DNA of 64,000 bases from Amycolatopsis marina. Lineage in GTDB: Bacteria > Actinomycetota > Actinomycetes > Mycobacteriales > Pseudonocardiaceae. The notes under the pieces are model-generated. The model was not told the DNA's origin. It saw only the letters and a list, made by a program, of their open reading frames with translations, and did not search any database. The DNA is taken from positions 62,001-126,000 of the forward strand of contig NZ_FOKG01000003.1 in the NCBI RefSeq assembly GCF_900111885.1, in the 5' to 3' direction. Positions 17,155 to 27,715 of the stretch are shown piece after piece; the first letter of the stretch is position 1, and every line of letters begins with the position of its first letter. Position numbers and translations under genes: made by a program.

Positions 17155-18386
17155 GGCTGGCTCCCCACGATGTCAAGAGTCGGTATGGGAAAGACCAGCC
17201 TGCCGCCCCATTCATACACATAGGACAGTTGTTCGGTGATCTCGTCGCGCAGGTTCCACGGAAGCACGAGAACGTAGTCCGGCCGGTCAATGGCGATCTG
17301 TTCGGTCGGCAGCACCGGAATTCGGGTTCCCGGAGTGAACCTGCCGTGCTTGTACGGATTGCGGTCGACGGTGTACGACAGGAGGTCGGGCCGGATACCG
17401 CAGTGGTTGAGCAGGGTGTTGCCCTTGCCGGGAGCGCCGTAGCCGACCACGGTCTCCCCGCGTTCGGCGGCGCCGGTGAGGAACTGCAGCAGTTCCCTGC
17501 GTACTCGCCCCACCCGCGCCGCGAACTCGGTATACCCCGAGAGCTCGTGCAGTCCGGCGGCTTTCTCCTGCGCCAGCACATCCAGCATCCGCTCACTCGG
17601 TTCGCCTGCCGCTTCGGTGGGTCTGGCCCACAACCGGATCGACCCGCCGTGCGTCGGCAGCAGCTCGACATCCACAACGGACAGCCCGCCGAGCGCGAGA
17701 GCCCTGGTCGCGGAATCCACCGTGTAGTACTGGAAGTGCTCGTGATAGATCGTGTCGTACTGGTTGTGCTGTACCAGGGTGAGCAGATGCTGCACCTCGA
17801 TCGACACCCAGCCCCGGTCCGCCACCAGTGATCGCAGGCCGTGGGTGAAACCGACGATGTCCGGAATGTGTGCGTAGACGTTGTTGGCCACCACGAGATC
17901 GGCGGGACCGTGCTCCGCGCGCACGCCCGCACCGGTCTCGCTGTCGAGGAACGCGGTCACCGTCGGCACCCCCGCGTCGCGTGCCGCCTGCCCGACGTTC
18001 ACCGAAGGTTCCACGCCGAGACAGCGGATTTCCTGTGCCACAACGTGCTTGAGCAGATACCCGTCGTTACTGGCCACCTCGACGACGAACGAGTCCCCGT
18101 CGAGGCCGAGCCGCCGCACCGCCCCCGAAACGAACTCGCGAGCGTGCCGCACCCAGGACGCCGAGTACGACGAGAAGTAGGCGTACTCGGTGAACGTCTC
18201 CTCCGGCGTGATCAGCGGCGGAATCTGTGCGAGCCTGCAGTCGGCGCAGAGACGCAGATGCAGCGGATAGGTGACTTCCGGCTGCTCGAGATCCTCGGCG
18301 GCGAGAAAGCGTTCACACGGCGGGGTCGCCCCGAGATCGACGATGCTGGCCAGGTTCGTCGAACCGCAGAGTCTGCACGTTGTCAT
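17151..18386 (-). CDS. SAM-dependent sugar C-methyltransferase
   Basis: The 411-residue protein has the architecture of NDP-hexose C-methyltransferases (TylC3/NovU type). An N-terminal zinc site uses Cys4, Cys7, Cys47 and Cys50; a Rossmann SAM-binding core has VVEVASNDGYLL at about 102-113; and a C-terminal domain carries the GYGAPGKGNTLL motif. It would add a branch methyl to a 4-keto sugar nucleotide, so the final glycan may hold a C-methyl branched deoxysugar. The ATG at 18386 begins directly at the zinc motif and is preferred over one 30 bp upstream. Confidence 0.85.
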   Translation of the reverse strand: MTTCRLCGSTNLASIVDLGATPPCERFLAAEDLEQPEVTYPLHLRLCADCRLAQIPPLITPEETFTEYAYFSSYSASWVRHAREFVSGAVRRLGLDGDSFVVEVASNDGYLLKHVVAQEIRCLGVEPSVNVGQAARDAGVPTVTAFLDSETGAGVRAEHGPADLVVANNVYAHIPDIVGFTHGLRSLVADRGWVSIEVQHLLTLVQHNQYDTIYHEHFQYYTVDSATRALALGGLSVVDVELLPTHGGSIRLWARPTEAAGEPSERMLDVLAQEKAAGLHELSGYTEFAARVGRVRRELLQFLTGAAERGETVVGYGAPGKGNTLLNHCGIRPDLLSYTVDRNPYKHGRFTPGTRIPVLPTEQIAIDRPDYVLVLPWNLRDEITEQLSYVYEWGGRLVFPIPTLDIVGSQP

Positions 18387-18569
18387 CAACCCGCTCCAGG
18401 GCTCGCCGATCGTCAAGGGTGGTGCAACACCTGATTCGCTGGGCCGTGAGGGCTTGTTACAGAGTCACCGCGTGCCGCGGCGGACCGACTCCCAATCGAG
18501 ACATGGCGAACACGGGCGGGCCGCCGGGGCCCGGCGATGACGACCGGAAGTGACGTACACCGAGCAACC

Positions 18570-18600
18570 TTGCCAACTGGTATTCGCTGGCCCGTATACT
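18570..18600 (+). promoter_or_regulatory. Possible promoter of zinc transporter operon
   Basis: TTGCCA (18570-18575) and TATACT (18595-18600) resemble -35 and -10 boxes, with a slightly long 19-bp spacer. They lie 34 bp upstream of the first gene of the importer operon, whose Shine-Dalgarno is GGAGG at about 18623. No clear Zur or DtxR-type operator was recognised in the 247-bp gap 18387-18633, which otherwise holds no gene. Confidence 0.4.
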
Positions 18601-18633
18601 GAATTTCGGCGCAACGAACTTTGGAGGTCGTCG

Positions 18634-19641
18634 ATGGACACGGCGGGCAGGAGGCTCGGTGCTCGAGCCCGTCGAGGCGCGCGCAGACGACAGGCGCTCT
18701 CGATCACCGCGCTCTGCGCGGCCGCCGTGCTCGTGCTGACCCTCGTCACCGTCCACGCGGTGCGCTCCGCGGGCGACACCGCGTCGGCGGTGACCGGGAA
18801 GCCGAGAATCGTGACCACGACGAACTTCCTGGACGACACCGTTCGCCAGATCGGTGGCGAGCACATCGACACGGTCCGGCTCATGCCGCCCGGCGTCGAC
18901 CCGCACCTGTACCAGGCCAAGGCGAGCGACCTGCGCGAAATGCGGCAGGCCGACGCCGTCTTCGCGGTCGGGCTGTATCTCGAGGGCTCGCTGCAACGAA
19001 CGCTCGAGGAGATCGGGCGATCGAGGCCCGTGCTGTTCGCGGGCTCCGCGATTCCCCGCGACCTGCTGCTCAGCCCGCCCTCGGACGCCGCGCCCGAGGA
19101 GGAGTACGACCCGCACGTGTGGTTCGACCCCGCGCTGTGGGCGTACGTCGTGCAGGCGGTCACCGACCAGCTGGCCGAAATCGACCCCGAGCACGCCGAC
19201 GACTACCGGCTCAGGGGCGCCGAGTACCGCGCGCGGGTACTTGGCCTCACCGGGGAGATCCGAGCGCTCATCGAGCGGATCCCGGAAACGAAGCGGCAGC
19301 TCGTCACCTCGCACGACGCGTTCCGCTACTTCGGCAGGGCGTTCGGCATGAACGTCGTGGCGATTCAGGGGATCTCGACGCAGTCCGAAGCGACGACGAC
19401 CGACGTCAACAGGGTCGCCGCCCGTATCGCCGACAGCGGGGTGCCTTCGGTGTTCGTCGAGACCAGCGTGCCGCGGCAGATGCTCGACTCGGTACTCGCG
19501 GCGGTGCGACAGCAGGGCAAGGACGTCCGTATCGGCGGGGAGCTGTACTCCGACTCGGCGGGCGACGACGGCACACCGGAAGGGACCTACCTCGGCATGA
19601 TTCGCGCGAACGCCGCCCAGCTCGTGGCGGGGCTGACATGA
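18634..19641 (+). CDS. Zinc (or Zn/Mn) ABC transporter substrate-binding protein
   Basis: This 335-residue cluster A-I metal-binding protein captures the metal for the importer. Candidate ligands are His91 (GVDPHLYQ), His161 (DPHVWFDP), His227 (TSHDAFRYF) and Asp307 (LYSDSAG). The three-His-plus-Asp set resembles ZnuA/TroA; Mn-type PsaA/MntA proteins have Glu at the third position, so zinc is favoured. There is no His-rich loop. The N-terminus is Arg-rich (about residues 6-19) followed by one hydrophobic helix with no convincing lipobox, so it may be anchored by that helix. Its stop overlaps the ATPase start (ATGA). Confidence 0.85.
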   Translation: MDTAGRRLGARARRGARRRQALSITALCAAAVLVLTLVTVHAVRSAGDTASAVTGKPRIVTTTNFLDDTVRQIGGEHIDTVRLMPPGVDPHLYQAKASDLREMRQADAVFAVGLYLEGSLQRTLEEIGRSRPVLFAGSAIPRDLLLSPPSDAAPEEEYDPHVWFDPALWAYVVQAVTDQLAEIDPEHADDYRLRGAEYRARVLGLTGEIRALIERIPETKRQLVTSHDAFRYFGRAFGMNVVAIQGISTQSEATTTDVNRVAARIADSGVPSVFVETSVPRQMLDSVLAAVRQQGKDVRIGGELYSDSAGDDGTPEGTYLGMIRANAAQLVAGLT

Positions 19642-20402
19642 CCCTGACCGCGAACGAGAAGCAGCAAGCCGTGCAGGCGCCCGCGCTGGCACTCGACCGG
19701 GTCAGCGCTTCCTACGGGGGCCGGACCGTCCTCGACGATGTGACGCTGGAGATTCCGGCCGGCTTGCTGACCGCCGTGGTTGGCCCGAACGGCGCGGGCA
19801 AGTCGACGCTGGTCAAGGCGGCGCTCGGGCTGATGCCCGCGGTCCGTGGCCGGGTTCGCCTGCTCGGGGAACCACTGAAGCAGGTCCGGCGCAGGGTGGC
19901 CTACGTGCCGCAGCAGGACAGCGTCGCCCAGGACTTCCCGATCACCGCCGTCGAAGTCGTCGAGATGGGCCGCTTCCCGCACCGTGGCTGGTTGCGCAGG
20001 CTCACCCGGGAGGACGATGACCTCGTCGCGGCCGCCATGGACGAGGTCGGGGTCCTCGATCTCGCGAAGCAGCCGATCGACGAGCTCTCCGGTGGCCAGC
20101 GGCAGCGGGTGTTCCTGGCCCGCGCCCTGGCCCAGCAGGCTGATCTGGTGATCCTCGACGAGCCGTTCACCGCCGTGGACGCGCGGACGGAGTCGGCGCT
20201 GCTGGACGTGCTGAGCGGACTCTGTGCGCGGGGGCGCTCGGTCATCGCCGTGCACCACGACCTGCGCACCGTGCAGGAACGCTTCGACCACGCCGTCCTG
20301 CTGGCCGGCACCGTGGTCGCGGACGGGCCTGCCGGCACCGTGGTGACCCCGGCGAACCTGGAGCGCGCGTACGGCCTCACACCGCTCTCCCCGCGCACAT
20401 GA
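19638..20402 (+). CDS. Zinc (or Zn/Mn) ABC transporter ATPase
   Basis: This is a 254-residue ABC ATPase with Walker A GPNGAGKST, signature LSGGQRQR, Walker B LVILDEP and switch His in IAVHHD. Its closest class is ZnuC/MntB/TroB. It powers the two permeases that follow. The ATG at 19638 lies in the stop codon of the binding-protein gene and its own stop overlaps the next start (ATGA), so translation of the operon is coupled throughout. Confidence 0.88.
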   Translation: MTLTANEKQQAVQAPALALDRVSASYGGRTVLDDVTLEIPAGLLTAVVGPNGAGKSTLVKAALGLMPAVRGRVRLLGEPLKQVRRRVAYVPQQDSVAQDFPITAVEVVEMGRFPHRGWLRRLTREDDDLVAAAMDEVGVLDLAKQPIDELSGGQRQRVFLARALAQQADLVILDEPFTAVDARTESALLDVLSGLCARGRSVIAVHHDLRTVQERFDHAVLLAGTVVADGPAGTVVTPANLERAYGLTPLSPRT

Positions 20403-21301
20403 TCGGCGCCGTACTCGAGTGGTTGCCGCTGTCGTATCCCGACGCGGTGGTCGTCGTCGGCACCGCGGTCGTCGGCTTCGTCGCGGGCGCCCTCGGGCCA
20501 CTGGTGGTGCTGCGCAGGCGGAGCATGTTCGGCGACGCGATGAGCCACGGCACCCTGCCGGGCATCGCGGTCGCGTTCCTCGTGACGGGGACGAAGGCCC
20601 CCGAGGCGCTGCTCATCGGCGCCGCGGTGTCGGCCGCGCTGGCCGCGTTCGGCATGATCGGGCTGGAGCGGGTCGGCCGGCTGCGCTCGGACGCGGCGAT
20701 CGGTGTCGTCCTGTCCATCTCCCTCTCGCTGGGCATCGTGCTGCTCACCCACATCGCGGGCAGTGGCAACAGTGAGCAGTCCGGGCTCAACTACTACCTG
20801 CTCGGCCAGGCAGCCGGGATGGTCGAGCGGGACATCGTGCTCGCGCTGGTGCTCGGCCTGTTCGCCCTCACCGTCGTGACGATCGGCTTCCGGGTACTGC
20901 GCTCGGCGACGTTCGACCCCGGGTTCAGCGCGGTCGCCGGCGTCCCGACCTGGGCGGTCGACGCGGCCAGCACCGGTCTGCTCGCCCTGGCCGTGGTACT
21001 CGGCGTCCGCACGGTCGGCGCGATTCTCATGGTGGCGCTGCTGGTGGCTCCCGTGGTCGCGGCACGGCAGCTCACAACGCGGCTGAGCGGGCTGGTCCCG
21101 CTGTCCGGCGTGCTGGGGGCGCTGTGCGGCGTCGTCGGCGGGGTCGTCTCGGGCAGGGCCGAGTTGCCTGCGGGTCCGGTCATCGTGTTGCTGGCGACCG
21201 TGATCGCCCTGCTGGCGATCGTGTTCGCGCCACGGCGGGGCGTCCTCGCCAAGGCCCGCAGGCGCAGGGAGTCCCCGCCAAGGGAGGTCGCGTCCACATG
21301 A
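20399..21301 (+). CDS. Zinc (or Zn/Mn) ABC transporter permease 1
   Basis: This 300-residue ABC-3 family permease has about eight hydrophobic helices and the family's MFGDAMSHGTLPGIAVAF segment near the N-terminus. With the second permease it would form the channel. Having two different permease genes is typical of Tro/Mnt/Sit-type systems, whereas ZnuB is usually a homodimer, so metal specificity remains open. The start overlaps the ATPase stop; the C-terminus is basic (LAKARRRRESPPREV). Confidence 0.86.
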   Translation: MIGAVLEWLPLSYPDAVVVVGTAVVGFVAGALGPLVVLRRRSMFGDAMSHGTLPGIAVAFLVTGTKAPEALLIGAAVSAALAAFGMIGLERVGRLRSDAAIGVVLSISLSLGIVLLTHIAGSGNSEQSGLNYYLLGQAAGMVERDIVLALVLGLFALTVVTIGFRVLRSATFDPGFSAVAGVPTWAVDAASTGLLALAVVLGVRTVGAILMVALLVAPVVAARQLTTRLSGLVPLSGVLGALCGVVGGVVSGRAELPAGPVIVLLATVIALLAIVFAPRRGVLAKARRRRESPPREVAST

Positions 21302-22179
21302 CGTTCACCGCGGACGACCTGATGATCATCATCATCGCCGGGCTGCTGTCGACGGCCTGCGCGCTACTGGGCAGCTTCCTCGTCCTGCGGCGCCAGGCGC
21401 TGCTGCCGGACGCCGTGAGCCACGCGGTGCTGCCGGGGATCGTGGCGGTCTTCCTGCTCACCGGAGAACGCACGTCACCGGTGACGGTCCTCGGCGCCAC
21501 CGCCTTCGGTGTCGCGTGCGTCGCGGCGTTCGAGTGGCTCCGGCGAACGAGGACGGTCGGCTCGGACGCGGCACTGGTGCTGGTCTTCCCCGCGCTGTTC
21601 TCGCTGGGCATCCTGGGCATCGGCCAGTTCGCGTCCGGCGCGCACATCGACCTCGACTCGGCCATCTACGGCGACATCACCTTCGCGCCGCTGCGCACGA
21701 CGGAGTTGGCGGGCACGACGGTGCCGACGTCACTGGTCATCACCGCGACCGCGGCCGTGCTGACCGTGCTGCTCGTCATGCTGCTGTGGCGGCCGCTGCA
21801 GGCGAGCACGTTCGATCCGGACTTCGCCGAGCTCAGCGGCCTGCGTGGGCGGGTGGTCGGGCAGATCCTGCTGGTGGCCGTCGCGGCGCTGGCCGTGGTC
21901 GCGTTCGACAGCGTCGGCGCGATCCTGGTGATCACCTTCTTCGTGGTGCCGGCCTCCACCGCCCGCCTGCTGGTCAATCGGGTCCCCGCGATGCTGGTGG
22001 CGGCCGTCGCCGTTGGCTGGGTCAGCTCGGTCGCCGGGCACCGCGCCGCGGTGGAACTCGACACGTCGATCCCCGGCATGATCGGGCTCAGCAGCGCGGT
22101 CGTGTTCCTGCTGGCGCTGCTGCTCGCGCCGCGCCGGGGTCTCGCCTGGCGAGGCCTCCGCCGACTCCGCGCCGCCTGA
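21298..22179 (+). CDS. Zinc (or Zn/Mn) ABC transporter permease 2
   Basis: The 293-residue product is a second ABC-3 permease, with LLPDAVSHAVLPGIVAVF aligned to the equivalent stretch of its neighbour, so the pair arose by duplication. The C-terminus ends in a basic tail (APRRGLAWRGLRRLR). The ATG at 21298 overlaps the previous stop codon; a longer open frame upstream is a shadow of permease 1. Its stop is followed after 2 bp by palindrome array 2, where it converges with the dimethylargininase gene. Confidence 0.86.
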   Translation: MTFTADDLMIIIIAGLLSTACALLGSFLVLRRQALLPDAVSHAVLPGIVAVFLLTGERTSPVTVLGATAFGVACVAAFEWLRRTRTVGSDAALVLVFPALFSLGILGIGQFASGAHIDLDSAIYGDITFAPLRTTELAGTTVPTSLVITATAAVLTVLLVMLLWRPLQASTFDPDFAELSGLRGRVVGQILLVAVAALAVVAFDSVGAILVITFFVVPASTARLLVNRVPAMLVAAVAVGWVSSVAGHRAAVELDTSIPGMIGLSSAVVFLLALLLAPRRGLAWRGLRRLRAA

Positions 22180-22181
22180 CC

Positions 22182-22299
22182 CGCACTTTCCCGGGAAAGT
22201 GCGAGTCGGCACACCCCGCCACCTCGAAAACCCTCGCACTTTCCCGGGAAAGTGCGATAGCCGGCGCGTGCACGTAGCGCACTTTCCCGGGAAAGTGCG
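22182..22299. repeat. Palindrome array 2 (three copies)
   Basis: Three perfect 22-bp palindromes with half-site CGCACTTTCCC occupy 22182-22203, 22235-22256 and 22278-22299. Spacings are 53 and 43 bp start to start (spacers 31 and 21 bp). The array fills the junction between convergent permease 2 and dimethylargininase genes. The second copy is preceded by CCCT, as in array 1. The 21-bp spacer contains GCGCGTGCACGTA, nearly identical to the short spacers of arrays 3 and 4. No T-tract follows any copy. Confidence 0.95.
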
Positions 22300-22312
22300 G
22301 GCTGGGGCAGGG

Positions 22313-23161
22313 TTACTTGCGGATCTCCAGGGTGCAGCACTTGGGGCCGCCGCCCGCCTTGCGCAGCTCGGAGATGTCGACGAGGACGGGCTCGTACCCC
22401 CGCTCGGCGAGGCGGGCGGCCAGCGCGGTCGCCTCGCCGGGCAGCACCACGTTGTGACCGTCGGAGACCCCGTTCAGCCCAAGGCAGGACGCATCGGCCT
22501 CGTCGGCGCGCACCGCGTCGGGGAACAGCCTGGCCAGCACCCGGCGGGACCCCGGCGAGAAGGCCTCCGGGTAGTAGGCGACCTGCGCCGGCGCGGAATC
22601 GGTGGCCTCGGCGAGAACGAACAGGGCCGTGTCGAGGTGGTAGTAGCGCGGGTCGGTCAGCCGCAGCGACACCACCGGGACGCCGAGTGCCTCCTGCGCC
22701 TCGGCGTGCGCCTCCGGGTCGGTGCGGAATCCGGTTCCGGCGAGCAGCACCCGGCCGGTCCAGGCGAAGTCGCCCTCAGCCTCGTTGATCTTGGAAGGCA
22801 TGATCACGTCGCGGTAGCCGTGCTCGACGAACCAGCGGCGGAAGTGCTCCGCCTCGGCGCTGCGCTCGGGCGCCCGGAACCGCGAGCCGAGAACCTGGGA
22901 GTCCACGACGGTGCCGGAGTTGGCCGCGAACACCATGTCGGGCAGGCCGGGCTGCGGCTCGATCTCGTCCACCGTGTGGCCGAAGCTGCGATAAGTGTCG
23001 CGCAGCCTGGTCCACTGGGCGAGCGCGAGGTCACGGTCCACCGGCTGGGTGGGATCCATCCAGGGGTTGATCGCGTAGTCGACGGCGAAGTACCGCGGCG
23101 GGCACATCAGGTAGTGGCGGGGCGTGGGCACACGAACGTCCGAAGATACAAGAGCCGTCAT
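22313..23161 (-). CDS. Dimethylargininase / arginine deiminase-superfamily protein
   Basis: This 282-residue amidinotransferase-fold enzyme resembles N(G),N(G)-dimethylarginine dimethylaminohydrolase. Visible active-site elements are FAANSG (substrate Asp/Asn loop), YYHLDTALFVL with the catalytic His, and the nucleophilic Cys near the C-terminus in GGPKCCTLEIRK. It would hydrolyse methylarginines or arginine to citrulline. The ATG at 23161 gives the expected start MTALVSSDVRVPTPRHYLM. It is divergent from an Lrp/AsnC regulator over only 74 bp, which suggests that regulator controls it. Confidence 0.85.
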   Translation of the reverse strand: MTALVSSDVRVPTPRHYLMCPPRYFAVDYAINPWMDPTQPVDRDLALAQWTRLRDTYRSFGHTVDEIEPQPGLPDMVFAANSGTVVDSQVLGSRFRAPERSAEAEHFRRWFVEHGYRDVIMPSKINEAEGDFAWTGRVLLAGTGFRTDPEAHAEAQEALGVPVVSLRLTDPRYYHLDTALFVLAEATDSAPAQVAYYPEAFSPGSRRVLARLFPDAVRADEADASCLGLNGVSDGHNVVLPGEATALAARLAERGYEPVLVDISELRKAGGGPKCCTLEIRK

Positions 23162-23235
23162 GATTCGAAATGTATGAGACCTGATCTGCGCAAGCAATCT
23201 CTGTCTCTTGTGCACATGCATGCTAAACATTGCGT
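23162..23235. promoter_or_regulatory. Divergent promoter region, dimethylargininase and Lrp regulator
   Basis: This 74-bp segment is noticeably more AT-rich than its surroundings and must contain both start signals. It includes TGCGCAAGC, GTGCACATGCATGC and CTAAACATTGC. Lrp-family operators are degenerate AT-rich palindromes, so this is where the regulator would bind, but I cannot define the site. Confidence 0.45.
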
Positions 23236-23682
23236 GTGAACGCAATCGACCAGAGAATCATTTCGTGCCTCGTCACCAATGCCCGCTCCAGCTATGCGGA
23301 GATCGGCAAGGTCGTCGGGCTTTCGGCCCCGGCAGTCAAGCGGCGCGTCGACCGGCTGCTGGACGTGGGAGTGTTGCGCGGCTTCACCGCCGTGGTCGAC
23401 CCGGAGGCGCTGGGCTGGGGAACGGAGGCGTTCGTCGAGGTCCACTGCCAGGGCAACGTGGCCCCCGCGCGCATCAGGGCCAGACTGGAACCACTGACCG
23501 AGGTGGTGGCCGCCTACACCGTTTCCGGCGCGGCGGACGCCATCGTGCACCTGCGAGCCGCCGACATCCACCACCTCGAGACCGCGCTGGAACGGTTGCG
23601 CGGACTGGAGATCATCGACCGCACGGTGTCGACCGTGGTGCTCTCCACCCTGCTCGAACGGCCGCCGAATCCGCAGGCCTGA
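23236..23682 (+). CDS. Lrp/AsnC family transcriptional regulator
   Basis: The 148-residue protein has the Lrp layout. The N-terminal HTH contains IDQRIISCLVTNARSSYAEIGKVVGLSAPAVKRRVDRLL; the C-terminal RAM (ligand-binding) domain has VEVHCQGNVAPARIRARLEPL and ends VVLSTLLERPP. It should bind an amino acid such as arginine, ornithine or a derivative and control the divergent dimethylargininase. The GTG at 23236 (VNAIDQ) is preferred; a TTG two codons upstream is possible. Confidence 0.87.
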   Translation: MNAIDQRIISCLVTNARSSYAEIGKVVGLSAPAVKRRVDRLLDVGVLRGFTAVVDPEALGWGTEAFVEVHCQGNVAPARIRARLEPLTEVVAAYTVSGAADAIVHLRAADIHHLETALERLRGLEIIDRTVSTVVLSTLLERPPNPQA

Positions 23683-23718
23683 CCGAAGTGCCCGGCGGCG
23701 ATGGGCCACGATGTGCCG

Positions 23719-24513
23719 ATGACCGAACGCATCCTCAGCGAGCACTCCGGCGGCGTAGCGGTGATCACCGTGGACGCCCCCGAGCGGCGCAACGCGCTGA
23801 CCCTGGACCTGTCCGCGCAGCTCACCGAGGCCGTGGCCGCCGCGGAGCGGGACGAAGACTGCCACGCGGTGATCGTCACCGGCGCGCCGCCCGCGTTCTG
23901 CGCCGGAGCCGACCTGAGCGCGCTCGGAGCGGCGAAGGAAGAAGGCCTGCGGGCGATCTACGAAGGTTTCCTCGCGGTGGCGCGGTGCACGCTGCCGACG
24001 ATCGCGGCGGTCGGCGGCGCAGCCGTCGGGGCCGGGCTGAACCTGGCGCTGGCCGCCGACGTCCGCCTCGCGGGCCCGCGGGCCCGGTTCGACGCGCGCT
24101 TCCTGCAGCTCGGCCTGCATCCCGGTGGCGGGATGACGTGGATGCTCCAGCGTGCGGTCGGCGGGCAGCAGGCGACGGCGATGACCTTGTTCGGCGAGAT
24201 CCTCGATGCGGATGCCGCGCAGCGGGCGGGGCTGGTGCTGCGTGTCGTGGAGGGAGACCACGATCGGCTGCTGGCCGCCGCACGGGAACTCGCGAAGCCC
24301 GCCGCAGAGGCGCCTCGTGAGCTCGTGACCGCCGTCAAGGCCGCCATGCGCACTACCCGCGAACTGAGCAAACACGCGGACGCCGTGGACACGGAACTGC
24401 CTCCACAGTTGACCTCACTCGACTCGCCGGAGTTCGCCGCGCGGCTGGCCGAGCTGCGATCACGAATCCGCGGCGGCGGTTCCGGCGAAGGGAGGCCAGG
24501 CTCACAGCAGTGA
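23719..24513 (+). CDS. Enoyl-CoA hydratase/isomerase family protein
   Basis: This 264-residue crotonase-fold protein has the oxyanion-hole segments [11 protein letters not shown] and [21 protein letters not shown], and the expected C-terminal helices. Such proteins hydrate or isomerise acyl-CoA thioesters. The exact substrate cannot be read. ATG 23719 is chosen because [19 protein letters not shown] aligns with the family start; ATG 23701 is an alternative. It stands alone between the regulator and korA. Confidence 0.82.
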   Translation: MTERILSEHSGGVAVITVDAPERRNALTLDLSAQLTEAVAAAERDEDCHAVIVTGAPPAFCAGADLSALGAAKEEGLRAIYEGFLAVARCTLPTIAAVGGAAVGAGLNLALAADVRLAGPRARFDARFLQLGLHPGGGMTWMLQRAVGGQQATAMTLFGEILDADAAQRAGLVLRVVEGDHDRLLAAARELAKPAAEAPRELVTAVKAAMRTTRELSKHADAVDTELPPQLTSLDSPEFAARLAELRSRIRGGGSGEGRPGSQQ

Positions 24514-24527
24514 GCCGACACTGACTG

Positions 24528-24547
24528 TTACCATGAGTTACAGGTAA
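24528..24547. promoter_or_regulatory. Inverted repeat TTACC/GGTAA upstream of korA
   Basis: TTACC (24528-24532) and GGTAA (24543-24547) form a dyad with a 10-bp centre; the same stretch contains the direct repeat GTTAC-n5-GTTAC. It sits about 100 bp upstream of korA in the 131-bp gap after the enoyl-CoA hydratase gene and could be an operator. The rest of the gap shows only a purine-rich Shine-Dalgarno region (GGGAGAGAGG at about 24619). Confidence 0.35.
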
Positions 24548-24644
24548 GCCGGGTCACACAGCCGCACGCGCGGCAAGAACAGCACGTAATCTCGAGGAAT
24601 GGGCAATGGTGCGCCCACGACGGGAGAGAGGGATTCTCTAACCC

Positions 24645-26569
<1,925 letters not shown>

Positions 26570-26573
<4 letters not shown>

Positions 26574-26611
26574 CGGCCGACGTACTTTCTACCGCGGAGG
26601 TCGCGAAATGA
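26570..26611 (+). CDS. Micro-ORF 1 between korA and korB (13 codons)
   Basis: Starting at the ATG inside the korA stop (ATGA), this frame encodes MTADVLSTAEVAK and ends at a TGA overlapping the next ATG. It has the strong Shine-Dalgarno GGAGG seven bases upstream. It probably arose by duplication of the korB initiation region; whether the peptide matters or only ribosome hand-over does is unknown. Confidence 0.5.
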
Positions 26612-26645
26612 CGGCCGACGCACTCTCTACCGCGGAGGTCGCGAA

Positions 26646-26649
<4 letters not shown>
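26608..26649 (+). CDS. Micro-ORF 2 between korA and korB (13 codons)
   Basis: This frame encodes MTADALSTAEVAK, one residue different from micro-ORF 1, again with GGAGG upstream and a TGA overlapping the korB ATG at 26646. Ribosomes finishing korA would meet three coupled restarts in a row before translating KorB. Confidence 0.5.
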
Positions 26650-27710
<1,061 letters not shown>

Positions 27711-27715
27711 CCTCG

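Noticed and set aside
18621..20402. A 593-codon frame with an N-terminal extension on the zinc ATPase
   Set aside because: The extension is a shadow of the binding-protein gene; the ATPase starts at 19638 with an ATGA overlap.
22182..22299. CRISPR array
   Set aside because: Repeats are complete palindromes, at most three per site, spacers are partly conserved and unequal (20-41 bp), and there are no cas genes.
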